Of a DNA stretch of 64,000 nt, positions 1 to 9,432 are shown piece after piece (the first letter of the stretch is position 1; each line of letters opens with the position of its first letter). Below the pieces are notes generated by a model. The model did not search any database and was not told where the DNA came from. It saw only the letters and a program-made list of their open reading frames with translations. A program made the position numbers and the translations under genes. The DNA comes from Rufibacter hautae (lineage in GTDB: Bacteria > Bacteroidota > Bacteroidia > Cytophagales > Hymenobacteraceae): NCBI RefSeq assembly GCF_008271695.1, contig NZ_VKKY01000003.1:496001-560000 (forward strand). The letters are read 5' to 3'.

Positions 1-36
1 AATGGAACTGCGGACCTTAACGCATAGCCGGTATAA

Positions 37-76
37 AGCAGAAAGGCGCCTCCTGATTAGGAAGCGCCTTTCTGCT
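37..76. terminator. Bidirectional rho-independent terminator
   Basis: Perfect 13-bp stem (37-49 with 64-76) with a 14-nt loop and T-rich DNA on the plus side. It follows the stop of the minus-strand desaturase. Confidence 0.8.
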
Positions 77-93
77 TTTATGTTGAGCTGCGG

Positions 94-843
94 TTAAGCA
101 GTAGCTTTTTTCAATTTGATGATGCCCACTTTATCCAGGGTCCAGATGATAGGGTAAGTTGGGTCCACTTCCCACCATTTCACCCCGAAGTTCACGCGGT
201 TAGGCAATTTGTGGTGGTTGTTCTGGAACAACTCGCCACCGGTTAAAAAGTCAAAGAAAAGCGAGTTTCTTGATTTGTCGTTGTTGTCAAAGTTCTGGTA
301 GCCGTATTTGTGACCGCTCCAGTTCACGATGGCGCCGTGCAGAGGCCCCATCAGGAAGTGCAAAGGCAACAGCAGGTACATCCACCAGTACTCGGCAAAG
401 TAAATATAGAAAACCACGTAGAAAGTACCCCACGCAAGTCGGGAACCCCAGTGATCGCCAATTCTTTCTACTAGGCGCCAAACCGGGTAATTGCCATCAA
501 AGCGCATCTCTGGTTCCACTCTGTTCTTCAAGACATCGTTGTAGATGTTCTTGGTTTTCCACATCATGGTGAAGGCATTGCTGGAAAAGTGCGGCGAATG
601 CGGGTCACGGGCCGTGTCTGAGAACGCGTGGTGCATCCGGTGCAGAATGGCATATGCTCTGGGCGACAGGAAAGACGAGCCCTGGCTGATGTAGGTGAAA
701 AGGAAAAAGAACTTCTCCCAAAACGCATTCATGGTGAACATTTTATGCGCGGCGTAGCGGTGGAGGTAAAAGGTCTGCACAAACAGCGACAGGTACCAGT
801 GTGCTACGAAAAAGAGGATGATAATCATGCTGGGTGATTGCAA
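94..843 (-). CDS. Acyl-CoA desaturase (membrane fatty acid desaturase)
   Basis: A 249-residue integral membrane di-iron desaturase, likely introducing a cis double bond into saturated acyl chains for membrane fluidity. The histidine clusters are visible in order: HRYAAH at residues 28-33, HRMHH at 68-72, a GHK at about 178 and NNHH at about 210. Hydrophobic stretches at about 5-25 and 150-170 fit membrane spans. It is shorter than eukaryotic delta-9 enzymes but normal for bacterial ones. It is monocistronic, with a recognisable promoter upstream and a strong terminator downstream. Substrate chain length and regioselectivity cannot be read from the sequence. Confidence 0.9.
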   Translation of the reverse strand: MQSPSMIIILFFVAHWYLSLFVQTFYLHRYAAHKMFTMNAFWEKFFFLFTYISQGSSFLSPRAYAILHRMHHAFSDTARDPHSPHFSSNAFTMMWKTKNIYNDVLKNRVEPEMRFDGNYPVWRLVERIGDHWGSRLAWGTFYVVFYIYFAEYWWMYLLLPLHFLMGPLHGAIVNWSGHKYGYQNFDNNDKSRNSLFFDFLTGGELFQNNHHKLPNRVNFGVKWWEVDPTYPIIWTLDKVGIIKLKKATA

Positions 844-1185
844 TTAATAGTTTACGCCTAACAGCGGCAGGCAGTATGAGAACAGCCCTGCCGTAAATAA
901 GTTCACAAAGCTACAACGCAAGTTATAAACGCTGCAATGACAAACCTGTATTTTGCGCAAAAGTGATAAGAATCATCTTTTGCTCTTCCTTCTTGGTTTG
1001 CCAAATCCCTTAAACAGGTAATTGGCTGAAGTTTTCCTTTGGCTATTTTATGTCTGCTTTTATAAAAATGACTGATAATTGCTTTGACTTCAAACTAGAA
1101 ACGGCACGGCCCTAAGAAACTTGCACTTGCTTGAGCAAACAGAAACCTGATCTGAAATTTAAAGAAGGCTGAACAGAGGGAAAGC
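844..1185. other. Intergenic region without a gene
   Basis: Between the start of the desaturase and the end of the pseudouridine synthase gene. Apart from the desaturase promoter and its leader hairpin I see no supported coding frame, RNA gene or repeat. Confidence 0.6.
906..936 (-). promoter_or_regulatory. Bacteroidota-type promoter of the desaturase
   Basis: On the minus strand TAGCTTTG (913-906) matches the -7 consensus TAnnTTTG, with TTG (936-934) 20 nt upstream as the -33 element. It implies a leader of about 55 nt that holds a small CGGCAGG/CCTGCCG hairpin. Confidence 0.6.
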
Positions 1186-1872
1186 TTAGGGCTGGAAAGG
1201 TTGCCAGGCCGGAATGCGGGGAAGAGGAGCCTGTACAGAGACCCAGGTTTTCAGGACGGGATGCTCAAAACCCAGTTCGCGCGCGTGCAGGGCGATGCTT
1301 TTGTTGGGCAGCGGCTCCGGGGCGCCGTACCGCAGATCGCCCAGGATGGGACATTTGAGCGAGGCTAATTGTACCCGTATCTGGTGCGGCCGACCGGTGA
1401 CGGGCCGAACCTCTACCAGGTATTTGCCATTGGCGCCTTTAAGTAAAGAATAGCTGAGTTCGGCGCGTTGGCTGCCCGGCTTTTCACTCGTGAGAGCTTT
1501 GGTGGTATTGCGCTCGGCGTCTTTGACAAGCCAATGCACTAGGGTTCCGGCCTCAGGTTGCGGAGCCCGTTGCGTGATGGCCCAGTAAATTTTTTCCGTT
1601 TTCCGGGTTTTGAACTGTTCGTTCAGGCGAGTGAGAGTTTTGGAGGTCTTGGCCAGGAGCACCACGCCGCTTACCGGCCGGTCCAAACGGTGTACCACGC
1701 CAATGAACACGTTGCCCGGTTTCTGATATTTCTCCTTGATGTACTCCTTCGCCAACTCTGAGAGCGGCACATCACCGGTTTCATCGCCCTGCACCAGCAC
1801 TCCGCTAGGTTTGTTCACCACCAGCAGGTGGTTGTCTTCAAAAAGTACGTCTAGCTTGAAGGGGGCAGGCAT
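1186..1872 (-). CDS. RluA-family pseudouridine synthase
   Basis: Isomerises uridine to pseudouridine in rRNA or tRNA. The signature HRLDRPVSG, containing the catalytic Asp, lies about 60 residues in, after a typical first strand (DVLFEDNHLLVVNKPSG). There is no S4 domain, which fits short RluA-type enzymes. The frame stays open to an ATG at 1932, but those extra 20 codons run out of an inverted repeat (1925-1980) and have no family counterpart. I therefore take the ATG at 1872, giving 228 residues. The target RNA position cannot be predicted. It follows panB on the same strand. Confidence 0.85.
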   Translation of the reverse strand: MPAPFKLDVLFEDNHLLVVNKPSGVLVQGDETGDVPLSELAKEYIKEKYQKPGNVFIGVVHRLDRPVSGVVLLAKTSKTLTRLNEQFKTRKTEKIYWAITQRAPQPEAGTLVHWLVKDAERNTTKALTSEKPGSQRAELSYSLLKGANGKYLVEVRPVTGRPHQIRVQLASLKCPILGDLRYGAPEPLPNKSIALHARELGFEHPVLKTWVSVQAPLPRIPAWQPFQP

Positions 1873-1924
1873 TCGGTTTTTAAGCTGTTTTTGAGAGAAG
1901 AGGCGAAAAGCGGAAAATTGTTGG

Positions 1925-1980
1925 TTGTTCATTGCTGATTGTTATACCACGAAGAACAATCAACAATCAGCAATGAACAA
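1925..1980. repeat. Inverted repeat between panB and the pseudouridine synthase gene
   Basis: Arms of about 19 bp (1925-1943 and 1962-1980, core GTTCATTGCTGATTGTT) with an 18-nt spacer. It starts at the panB stop and can fold as a hairpin in either transcript. It could be a terminator-like structure or a small repeat element. Confidence 0.7.
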
Positions 1981-2799
1981 TTAATAAGCTTCTTCTTCGG
2001 TAGGGAAGTTGAGGGATTTCACGTCCTGGATGTAGTTGCTCACGGCGCCGGTGATGATCTCATGGAGTTCGGCGTAGCGGCGCAGGAAGCGGGGTTTGAA
2101 TTCCTTGGTGATGCCCAACAGGTCATGAATCACCAACACCTGGCCGTCTACGTGCGGACCAGCTCCGATCCCGATGATGGGAATCTCCAGTTCCTCGGCT
2201 ACACGTTTAGCCAGGGCGGACGGGATTTTCTCCAGCACAATAGCAAAACAGCCCAGTTCCTGCAGAATGCGGGCATCGGAGAGGAGTTTTTCGGCTTCGG
2301 CTTCTTCCTTGGCACGCACCGAGTAGGTGCCGAATTTATAGATAGACTGCGGGGTAAGGCCCAAGTGTCCCATCACCGGCACGCCGGCGCTGAGGATACG
2401 CGTAATGGAGTCCTTAATTTCTTCGCCGCCTTCCAGCTTCACGCCGTGGGCACCAGATTCTTTCATGATCCTGATAGCGGAACGCAGGGCCTCCGAGGAG
2501 TTTCCCTGGTAAGAACCGAACGGGAGGTCCACCACCACAAACGCGCGCTTCACACCCCGCACCACCGAGGAGGCATGATAGATCATCTGGTCCAGGGTAA
2601 TGGGCAGTGTGGTCTCGTGGCCGGCCATCACGTTGGAGGCAGAATCGCCCACAAGTAAAACATCTGTTCCGGCGGCATCCAGTAAGGTGGCCATGGAGAA
2701 ATCATACGCAGTGAGCATGGAGATTTTCTCGCCACGTACTTTCATGCTTTGCAGCTGGTGGGTGGTAATGATTTTTACCTCGCGTTTCTGAACCGACAT
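1981..2799 (-). CDS. panB: 3-methyl-2-oxobutanoate hydroxymethyltransferase
   Basis: First committed step of pantothenate synthesis: transfers a hydroxymethyl group from methylene-tetrahydrofolate to alpha-ketoisovalerate to give ketopantoate. The 272 residues match the family length and keep its landmarks: [17 protein letters not shown], the metal-binding [12 protein letters not shown], and KLEGGEE in mid-protein. ATG start at 2799 with a TAnnTTTG box about 27 nt upstream. No other pantothenate gene is nearby. Confidence 0.95.
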   Translation of the reverse strand: MSVQKREVKIITTHQLQSMKVRGEKISMLTAYDFSMATLLDAAGTDVLLVGDSASNVMAGHETTLPITLDQMIYHASSVVRGVKRAFVVVDLPFGSYQGNSSEALRSAIRIMKESGAHGVKLEGGEEIKDSITRILSAGVPVMGHLGLTPQSIYKFGTYSVRAKEEAEAEKLLSDARILQELGCFAIVLEKIPSALAKRVAEELEIPIIGIGAGPHVDGQVLVIHDLLGITKEFKPRFLRRYAELHEIITGAVSNYIQDVKSLNFPTEEEAY

Positions 2800-2825
2800 A
2801 ACAATAGTTGGGGTATTAGCCTGGG

Positions 2826-2833
2826 CAAAGGTA
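2826..2833 (-). promoter_or_regulatory. -7 box upstream of panB
   Basis: TACCTTTG on the minus strand fits TAnnTTTG and would give a leader of about 20 nt. No clear -33 TTG at the usual distance. Confidence 0.45.
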
Positions 2834-2965
2834 AGGAGTGGGAATTTAGGAATCAGGAATAAAAAACCAGAAATTCTTTGCCGGTGAACTGGGGGAAAGA
2901 TACCCGTCTATTACGTTTGCCCCTCTGGCGTTGGTGTATTTCAGGGCTGATTTACAGAAAAGAGA

Positions 2966-3013
2966 CCAAAAACAGAGCGGCCATCTTGAAGAAGATGGCC
3001 GCTCTGTTTTTGG
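2966..3013. terminator. Strong terminator after lptD
   Basis: Perfect 22-bp stem (2966-2987 with 2992-3013) and GAAG loop, with T-runs inside the arms. It begins right after the lptD stop. The left side overlaps a copy of the dispersed palindrome. Confidence 0.9.
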
Positions 3014-3014
3014 C

Positions 3015-5714
3015 TTAGTAAGGTCTGCCGGTGGCGCTGCTGCTGCGCCGGATGCGCAAGTCCTGCAGCAGGGCAGATTTGGCGTTGATGTTGATGGAGT
3101 AGCGTTGCAACACCCCAAACGGCACCCAGTCAATGGACATCTGCCAGCAGTGCAGGTCACGTACAATCCCGATGTTGGTGTAGCTCAGGATCCGGTTTTT
3201 AAGATCATAGCTGGTGGTGTAGTTTATGGCCCATTTTTCGGTAAGGGTCACCGAACCGTTGATGCCCGCCGAGGTGGCGTTGTTCACCAGTTTGTCGGTG
3301 AGGTTGTCTCGGGTGAAGTTGGAGGTCAAATCCACCGAGAGCGTCCAGGGAATGTTGAACTCCACGTAATCGGCGGCAGTGAGGACGCGCTCCAGCGCCG
3401 GTAGGTTGGTGGGCGCCGGTGCCCCTGAGGCGGCCTGCTGCTTGCGGGCCTGCTGGTTGAACTCAAACCCGGTGTTGAAGTTCAGGTTCATGAGGCGGGC
3501 CAGCCTGAAACCTCCAGATTGCGCCAAGTAGATGTTTCTTCTTACCCCATTGATGTATTGGTACGGGTCAAAGCTCCCTGATACCGTCACGCCCACGTTG
3601 TTGAACAGCTTGGTAGACATGTTCACGTTGATGTTGGAGAGCTTGAAGGAATCGGCGGCCATGTTGTAGGAGCCCGATAGGTTGAAGGCATCAATCAGGC
3701 TCACTTTCTTGAACACGCCCGCACTATCAGTTTTTACTTTCATCTCCACGTTGTTGCTGATGGAGAAAGAAAGCGCACTGCTCAAACCTGGCCCCGGCAC
3801 GTTGCCTTCCAAGCCCTGGAACCTTGACAGTAGCTGCGTGTTGCCCAGACTGTCGCGCTGCACCCGCTGGTAAAAACCGTATTCCTCCCGACCAAAATCA
3901 GGGCGCCAGCTGTAGGAAACGTTCGGCGTGATGGTGTGCCGGATGGCCTCAATTTTCTTCCCTTTGATCTGGGCGATGCCGTACAAGTTGGTGGAGAACG
4001 ACAAGCTTCCTTGGTACTGGTAAGTGCGGTGCAGGCCTTTAGAAGTATCCGCTTGCAGTAGGTTAGACCCCGGAATATTGCGGTAGGTGTACTTTTTGGT
4101 AAACCAGCTCTCGCTGTAGCTCACGCCCGGCGTCACCTTGAAGTGCTTGAAAAGGCTCACCGTTCCCAGGGTGATGGGAATGTCATGGTTGATGCTGGTA
4201 CGGGCGTTCCGGAAAATCTGGCCCAGGTTGGAACCGTTGATGGCGATCACGGTGTCGCTGACTCTTTCTCTAGTAAAAGGAAAGCCCAGGCTGGAACCCG
4301 CCGAGATGTTGTTGGTCACGTACTGGCGCGCGTTCAAAGAATACCCAATCCTGATGCCTTCAATCCAGCGGCCGGTCATAGTACCCCCAAACCACTCAAT
4401 GGGGCTTTGGCTCGCCACCCCGAAACTGAAATCTGGCAGGGTGAAACTCATCTGCTGCACCGGCACCCGTTCATTATTTTCGTTTAACTGGGTTCTGGTG
4501 GTCTGGCTCTGGGAGATGGTCACGCCGTAGTTGATAGGCGAGTTCGGGCTGCTCTTGCGGTAAGAAACCGTGGAGTTGAACGCCGGTGACAGGGCATTCT
4601 GGGCCGTGGTGGAGTTCCGTTGGTTGTAGAACTGGCTACCGGCGTTCACGCTCGCTGAGAACTGGCCTTTGCCGGGCCGCGTGATGGGCTGGTGGCTCCA
4701 ACTGATCCAGATGTCGCGGGAGTCTGTGTTGTAGTTATAGATGGCATCGGTGCTCAAGCCCGCCCCAATGTTCTCACTTCCTCGGTTATAGGTGTGGCTC
4801 ACAGAGAAATTCCCGCTGAACTTGTAGCGCTTGGTATAGGTAGACTGCACCCGCGCCCCGTAACCCCCCAGAGAGAAGATATCGCCGGTGATGCGCATGT
4901 CCATGTACTCGTTCATGGCCCAATAGAAACCACCGTCACGGAGGTAGAAGCCCTGCTGGTTAGACTCCCCGAAGGTAGGGATGATGACCCCGGAGCCTCT
5001 TTTACGCGGCGAAGGGAAAAAACCGAATGGCAAGCCTATAGGCGTAGGCACATCGGCGAAGACTAAATGGAAAGGCCCGGCCACCACGCGGTCATTGGGA
5101 ATCACCTTCATCTTGGAGGCTTTGATGTAGAAGTGCGGGTGCTCCAGGTCACAGGTGGTATAGCGGGCGTGCCGGCCGTAGATGCTGCCCAGAGAGTCGC
5201 GCTTGATGGTCTCGGCGTGGATGTAGCCCTCGCCCTGCGTGGTCACGGCCCCAATCACGCGGCCCTTCTTGGTTTTGTAGTTGTAGGCCATCTTCTCGGC
5301 CTGGTAGTTTTCCGCCCCGTTTTTGAAAAGAGGCTTGTTTTGGAGAACCCCGGCAGAGTCCAAAATCCCCTCGGCGTCAATAATGTTGGTTTTCCAGTTG
5401 ATCTGGATATATCCGGCGTCCAGGGCTATTTCACCGTAGTCAATGTGGGCGTCGCCGTACAGGTGCATGATCTGACTGACGGCATCGTAGCGGATAGAGT
5501 CCTTCGCCTTATAATTGATGGTGGTCTCAATATCGCCTTTGGCTTTGGCGTTAGCAGTATCAGGAGAGGAGACCACAATGGAATCCGGCTTCGGAATTAA
5601 ATTGGCACGATTACGGTTAGGACGAATTTGCGCGCTTCCCTCCGTAGCGGAAAAAAAGGCAATCACGTTCATAGCGGCGATTGCCAAAAACAGGAGGGAT
5701 CTCTTCTGATTCAA
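3015..5714 (-). CDS. lptD: LptD-like outer-membrane LPS assembly protein
   Basis: Predicted outer-membrane beta-barrel that inserts lipopolysaccharide into the outer leaflet. The 899 residues begin with a signal peptide ending near SAQ (about residue 29). A periplasmic OstA/LptA-like beta-jellyroll follows at about 70-200 (AVSQIMHLYGDAHIDYG and ARYTTCDLEHPHFY are typical). A long barrel rich in alternating aromatic and polar strands runs to the C-terminus. The PIGLPFGFFPSPRKRGSG segment is characteristic of Bacteroidota LptD homologues. It is divergent from an amidase gene (67 bp apart). Confidence 0.88.
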   Translation of the reverse strand: MNQKRSLLFLAIAAMNVIAFFSATEGSAQIRPNRNRANLIPKPDSIVVSSPDTANAKAKGDIETTINYKAKDSIRYDAVSQIMHLYGDAHIDYGEIALDAGYIQINWKTNIIDAEGILDSAGVLQNKPLFKNGAENYQAEKMAYNYKTKKGRVIGAVTTQGEGYIHAETIKRDSLGSIYGRHARYTTCDLEHPHFYIKASKMKVIPNDRVVAGPFHLVFADVPTPIGLPFGFFPSPRKRGSGVIIPTFGESNQQGFYLRDGGFYWAMNEYMDMRITGDIFSLGGYGARVQSTYTKRYKFSGNFSVSHTYNRGSENIGAGLSTDAIYNYNTDSRDIWISWSHQPITRPGKGQFSASVNAGSQFYNQRNSTTAQNALSPAFNSTVSYRKSSPNSPINYGVTISQSQTTRTQLNENNERVPVQQMSFTLPDFSFGVASQSPIEWFGGTMTGRWIEGIRIGYSLNARQYVTNNISAGSSLGFPFTRERVSDTVIAINGSNLGQIFRNARTSINHDIPITLGTVSLFKHFKVTPGVSYSESWFTKKYTYRNIPGSNLLQADTSKGLHRTYQYQGSLSFSTNLYGIAQIKGKKIEAIRHTITPNVSYSWRPDFGREEYGFYQRVQRDSLGNTQLLSRFQGLEGNVPGPGLSSALSFSISNNVEMKVKTDSAGVFKKVSLIDAFNLSGSYNMAADSFKLSNINVNMSTKLFNNVGVTVSGSFDPYQYINGVRRNIYLAQSGGFRLARLMNLNFNTGFEFNQQARKQQAASGAPAPTNLPALERVLTAADYVEFNIPWTLSVDLTSNFTRDNLTDKLVNNATSAGINGSVTLTEKWAINYTTSYDLKNRILSYTNIGIVRDLHCWQMSIDWVPFGVLQRYSININAKSALLQDLRIRRSSSATGRPY

Positions 5715-5744
5715 GTAAATTTTTTGTTATTTTGTTAACTAGGA

Positions 5745-5752
5745 CAAAGTTA
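5745..5752 (-). promoter_or_regulatory. -7 box upstream of lptD
   Basis: TAACTTTG on the minus strand, about 31 nt before the ATG, fits TAnnTTTG. No convincing -33 element. Confidence 0.45.
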
Positions 5753-5781
5753 TTAACAATAGCTTTTAACTAACGCATCCT

Positions 5782-6558
5782 GTGAAAAATATTGTCTCTC
5801 TTACCGTTTTTGCTTTTTTACTCTTTTGTTCCTTCACCACTTTTGACAGGAAGGATGTAAAAATACGAACTGTGGTAATTGATGCCGGCCACGGCGGAAA
5901 GGACACGGGCTGTAACGGGGCCTCGGCCCGCGAGAAGGAAGTCGCCCTCAAGGTGGCGCTCAAGTTGGGCGAGCTCATTGAGGAGAACGTGCCCGATGTG
6001 AAGGTGATCTTCACCCGCAAAGACGACCGGTTTGTGGAGCTCATTGACCGCGCCGGCATCGCGAACAAAAACCACGCAGACCTGTTTATCTCCATCCACT
6101 GCAACTCTGGGCCCAGCAACGCCTTCGGCACCGAGACCTACACCATGGGGTTGCACAAGTCCAGCAGCAACCTGGCCGTCGCCACCCGCGAGAACTCCGT
6201 TATCCTGCAGGAAGACGACTATGAGAAGAACTACAACGGCTTCAACCCCAAGTCGCCGCAGAGCCACATCCTCTTCAGTTTGTACCAAAGTGCCTACATT
6301 GACAACAGCCTCCGGTTCGCGCAGAAAGTGGAACGGGAGTTCAAGACCAAGGTGGGCCGCTCCAGCCGCGGCGTGAAGCAGGCGGGCTTCCTGGTGCTGT
6401 GGAAATCGGCTATGCCCAGCACTTTGATTGAGATCGGGTTCCTGACCAATCCAACGGAAGAGAAGTACCTCAACGATAAATCCAACCAATCGTATATTGC
6501 ATCAGGCATATACCGGGCTTTCAAGGACTACAAGCAAGAACTTGAGGCCATGAACTAA
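5782..6558 (+). CDS. N-acetylmuramoyl-L-alanine amidase (AmiC type)
   Basis: Zinc amidase that cuts the MurNAc-L-Ala bond, releasing stem peptides during cell separation or wall turnover. The Amidase_3 fold is clear: VVIDAGHGGKDTG with zinc ligand H37, the REKE glutamate at about 52, FISIHCNSG with the next zinc His, and the catalytic Glu in LIEIGFLTN near residue 217. An N-terminal signal peptide (about 1-19) directs it to the periplasm. The start is GTG at 5782. There is no AMIN or LysM domain. A 14-bp gap to the MCE gene suggests one transcript. Confidence 0.92.
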   Translation: MKNIVSLTVFAFLLFCSFTTFDRKDVKIRTVVIDAGHGGKDTGCNGASAREKEVALKVALKLGELIEENVPDVKVIFTRKDDRFVELIDRAGIANKNHADLFISIHCNSGPSNAFGTETYTMGLHKSSSNLAVATRENSVILQEDDYEKNYNGFNPKSPQSHILFSLYQSAYIDNSLRFAQKVEREFKTKVGRSSRGVKQAGFLVLWKSAMPSTLIEIGFLTNPTEEKYLNDKSNQSYIASGIYRAFKDYKQELEAMN

Positions 6559-6572
6559 TTTAATCTACCTCT

Positions 6573-7583
6573 GTGGGAAAATTTTCCAAAGAACTCAAAG
6601 TAGCGTTGCTGGGCCTTGTGTCTTTGGCGGCACTCTACGTGGGCTTTATATTCTTAAAAGGAAGCGATATCCTTTCCTCCACGCGTACTTTCTACGTCAC
6701 CTATGACTCTGTGGAAGGCCTGGCGGTCTCTAACCCGGTGCTCATCAACGGTTTCAGGGTAGGCTTGGTGAAAAACATGGTGCTGGACCAGAAAAAAGGC
6801 AACAAGATTCTGGTAACCCTGGACATTGACAAAGACATTGACGTGGGCGATTCTACCGTGGCCATGCTGGTGAGCTCAGACTTACTGGGCAGCAAGGCGG
6901 TGGAACTGTACATGGGCCGGAATAAACTGCGCTACAAGGGCGGCGAGTACCTCATTCCCTTCGTGAAGCGCAGCATCACCGATATGCTCTCCCAGCGGGC
7001 CATGCCGGTGCTGGGAACCGTAGACACCACTTTGCAGCGCCTCAATGCCTTCCTGGACAAAGACGCGAAGCAAAGCATACAGTCTATTTTGCTCAACGCC
7101 CAGGCTACTTCTGAAACATTGAGAGCGGTGGCATTGGCCAACCAGGGCAACATCAACGAAATCACCAGCAACCTGGCCCGGCTTACGGCATCCTTGCGGG
7201 GCACTGAGGCCAAGTTCAGTCGCCTGGCCGGAAACCTCAACACCCTTACAGACACCATCGACGTCAACTCCATGAACAGCGCCATCCGGGGACTGGACAG
7301 CACCATCTACCAGGCGCAGCTGACCATGGCCAAGATCAACCAGGCCAACGGCAGTTTGGGCAAGCTCATGAACGATGACTCGCTCTACAGCAACCTCAAT
7401 GCCTCCAGCGCCAGCCTGAACGAGCTGCTCATGGACCTGAAAGCCAATCCCAAGCGGTACGTGCACTTCTCTTTGATTGGCGGCGGCACCAAAGTGAAAG
7501 AAGCCAAAACGGTGAAGGAAGCCGGAAAGGTGAAGAACGCCGAGACCGTGGAGAACACGGGCACGGTAGACACCAAGAAATAA
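6573..7583 (+). CDS. MCE/MlaD-family lipid transport protein
   Basis: Periplasmic substrate-binding component of an Mla-type phospholipid transport system. The 336 residues have one N-terminal membrane anchor (about 9-29), an MCE domain at about 36-115 (YDSVEGLAVSNPVLINGFRVG, SSDLLGSKAVEL), then a long helical region likely to oligomerise. The last 30 residues are a low-complexity KVKEA/TVEN repeat. GTG start at 6573. The ATPase and permease (MlaF/MlaE) are not in the window. The link to an amidase is a Bacteroidota-style arrangement. It is followed by a terminator. Confidence 0.88.
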   Translation: MGKFSKELKVALLGLVSLAALYVGFIFLKGSDILSSTRTFYVTYDSVEGLAVSNPVLINGFRVGLVKNMVLDQKKGNKILVTLDIDKDIDVGDSTVAMLVSSDLLGSKAVELYMGRNKLRYKGGEYLIPFVKRSITDMLSQRAMPVLGTVDTTLQRLNAFLDKDAKQSIQSILLNAQATSETLRAVALANQGNINEITSNLARLTASLRGTEAKFSRLAGNLNTLTDTIDVNSMNSAIRGLDSTIYQAQLTMAKINQANGSLGKLMNDDSLYSNLNASSASLNELLMDLKANPKRYVHFSLIGGGTKVKEAKTVKEAGKVKNAETVENTGTVDTKK

Positions 7584-7600
7584 CCTGCTCTGTCAGCAGC

Positions 7601-7648
7601 AAAAGCGTTTCGGGGCCGTTTTCTTAAAAGCGGCCCCGAAACGCTTTT
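7601..7648. terminator. Terminator after the MCE gene
   Basis: 18-bp stem (7601-7618 with 7631-7648) ending in T6. The core GTTTCGGGGCCG...CGGCCCCGAAAC is also a copy of the dispersed palindrome, here almost perfectly self-complementary. Confidence 0.85.
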
Positions 7649-7710
7649 TTATGCGGTTCCGTAAAGGGAATGCAATTTCCTAACAAGTGTTAGCCTTTTC
7701 TGAATTTTGC

Positions 7711-7718
7711 TATATTTG
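7711..7718 (+). promoter_or_regulatory. -7 box of the carboxyltransferase gene
   Basis: TATATTTG is a perfect TAnnTTTG match, 50 nt before the ATG at 7768. The upstream -33 position reads TGTT rather than TTTG. Confidence 0.6.
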
Positions 7719-7767
7719 TACACCCCGCATGGGACCTAACCCCTAACCACCCGCTTTCTGTAGATTT

Positions 7768-9396
7768 ATGGATATTGAATTCAATAAGAACGAAGACAGC
7801 CTCAAGCAGCTTTCTTTCCAACTTAAAGCCAGACATAACAAAGTAGCCTTGGGTGGCGGCGAGAAAGCCATTGCCAAGCAGCACGAGAAAGGCAAACTCA
7901 CCGCCCGCGAGCGCATCAACTACCTGCTGGATGAGGGTTCTGAGTTTCTGGAGATAGGCACCTTTGCCGGCGAGGGCATGTACAAAGAGTACGGCGGGTG
8001 CCCGGGCGGCGGCGTGGTGGCCGGCATTGGCTACGTGAAAGGGCGGCAGTGCATGGTGGTGGCCAATGACGCCACGGTGAAGGCCGGGGCCTGGTTCCCT
8101 ATCACCGCCAAAAAGAACCTGCGGGCGCAGGAGATCGCCATGGAAAACCGTTTGCCGGTCATTTACCTGGTAGACAGCGCGGGCGTGTTTCTGCCCATGC
8201 AAGACGAGATCTTCCCAGACAAAGAGCACTTCGGGCGGATGTTCCGCAACAACGCCATCATGAGTTCCGAGGGAATCGTGCAGATATCGGCTATCATGGG
8301 TTCCTGCGTGGCGGGCGGCGCGTACCTGCCCATCATGAGCGACGAGGCCATGATTGTGGAGGGTACCGGCTCCATCTTCCTGGCGGGTTCTTACCTGGTG
8401 AAAGCGGCCATCGGCGAAACCATCGACAACGAGACCCTGGGCGGCGCCTCTACCCACTCAGAGATCTCCGGCGTGACCGATTATAAATTCGAGACCGACG
8501 AGGAGTGCCTGGACCACATCCGGAACATTTTCGATAAAATGGGCGATAATCCCAAAGCTGGTTTCAGCCGCGTGACCTCGGCACAGCCAAAACTGGACCC
8601 GAAGGAGATTTACGGAATCCTGCCGCAGGACCGCGTGAAGCCCTATGATATGATGGACATCATCTTGCGGCTGGTGGACAACTCTGAGTTTGAGCCTTAC
8701 AAAGACTTATACGGTCAGAGCCTCATCTGCGGCCTTGCGCGCATCGATGGCTGGGCCGTGGGCATTGTGGCCAACCAGCGCAAGATTGTGAAAAGCAAGA
8801 AAGGCGAGATGCAGATGGGCGGCGTGATCTACTCAGATAGCGCTGACAAAGCGGCCCGTTTTATCATGAACTGCAACCAGAAGAAGATTCCGCTGGTGTT
8901 TCTGCAGGACGTGAGTGGGTTTATGGTGGGCAGCAAGGCTGAGCACGGCGGCATCATCAAAGACGGTGCTAAGTTGGTGAACGCCATGAGCAACAGTGTG
9001 GTGCCTAAGTTCACCATCATAGTGGGCAACAGCTACGGCGCGGGCAACTACGCCATGTGCGGCAAAGCCTATGACCCGCGCCTGATCTACGCCTGGCCTA
9101 CCGCCCAACTGGCGGTGATGAGTGGCGCCTCGGCGGCGAAAACGCTGCTGCAGATTCAGGTAGCGTCTTTGAAAGCAAAAGGCGAGGAAATTACCCCAGA
9201 GGCTGAGAAAGAACTTCTGGACAAAATCACGGACCGTTACAACGAGCAATTGAGCCCATACTACGCGGCGGCTCGTCTGTGGGTAGACGGCATTATTGAC
9301 CCCTTGGAGACCCGCCAGGTGATTTCCACGGGCATTGAGGCCGCCAACAACGCACCTATCACCAAGCCGTTCAACGTGGGCGTAATCCAAACCTGA
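7768..9396 (+). CDS. Acyl-CoA carboxylase, carboxyltransferase (beta) subunit
   Basis: Transfers carboxyl from biotin to an acyl-CoA. The 542-residue crotonase-like double domain is complete. The N-half has VANDATVKAGAWFPIT and the oxyanion motif GSCVAGGAY. The C-half has GNSYGAGNYAMCG followed by PRLIYAWPTAQLAVMSG. The wording NRLPVIYLVDSAGVFLPMQ and FPDKEHFGRMF is closest to methylcrotonyl-CoA carboxylase beta chains, so a branched acyl-CoA from leucine breakdown is the best guess; propionyl-CoA cannot be excluded. The biotin carboxylase/carrier subunit is not adjacent. Confidence 0.92.
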   Translation: MDIEFNKNEDSLKQLSFQLKARHNKVALGGGEKAIAKQHEKGKLTARERINYLLDEGSEFLEIGTFAGEGMYKEYGGCPGGGVVAGIGYVKGRQCMVVANDATVKAGAWFPITAKKNLRAQEIAMENRLPVIYLVDSAGVFLPMQDEIFPDKEHFGRMFRNNAIMSSEGIVQISAIMGSCVAGGAYLPIMSDEAMIVEGTGSIFLAGSYLVKAAIGETIDNETLGGASTHSEISGVTDYKFETDEECLDHIRNIFDKMGDNPKAGFSRVTSAQPKLDPKEIYGILPQDRVKPYDMMDIILRLVDNSEFEPYKDLYGQSLICGLARIDGWAVGIVANQRKIVKSKKGEMQMGGVIYSDSADKAARFIMNCNQKKIPLVFLQDVSGFMVGSKAEHGGIIKDGAKLVNAMSNSVVPKFTIIVGNSYGAGNYAMCGKAYDPRLIYAWPTAQLAVMSGASAAKTLLQIQVASLKAKGEEITPEAEKELLDKITDRYNEQLSPYYAAARLWVDGIIDPLETRQVISTGIEAANNAPITKPFNVGVIQT

Positions 9397-9432
9397 GGTT
9401 AATTAGGAATGAGGTTCTTCACGCCGCAGAAA

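Noticed and set aside
1939-2658. Long plus-strand open frame opposite panB
   Set aside because: Shadow of a certain gene (panB), with His/Gly-rich residues typical of antisense frames. The same holds for the long antisense frames opposite lptD, the carboxyltransferase, PepP, GH5 and the TonB-dependent receptor.
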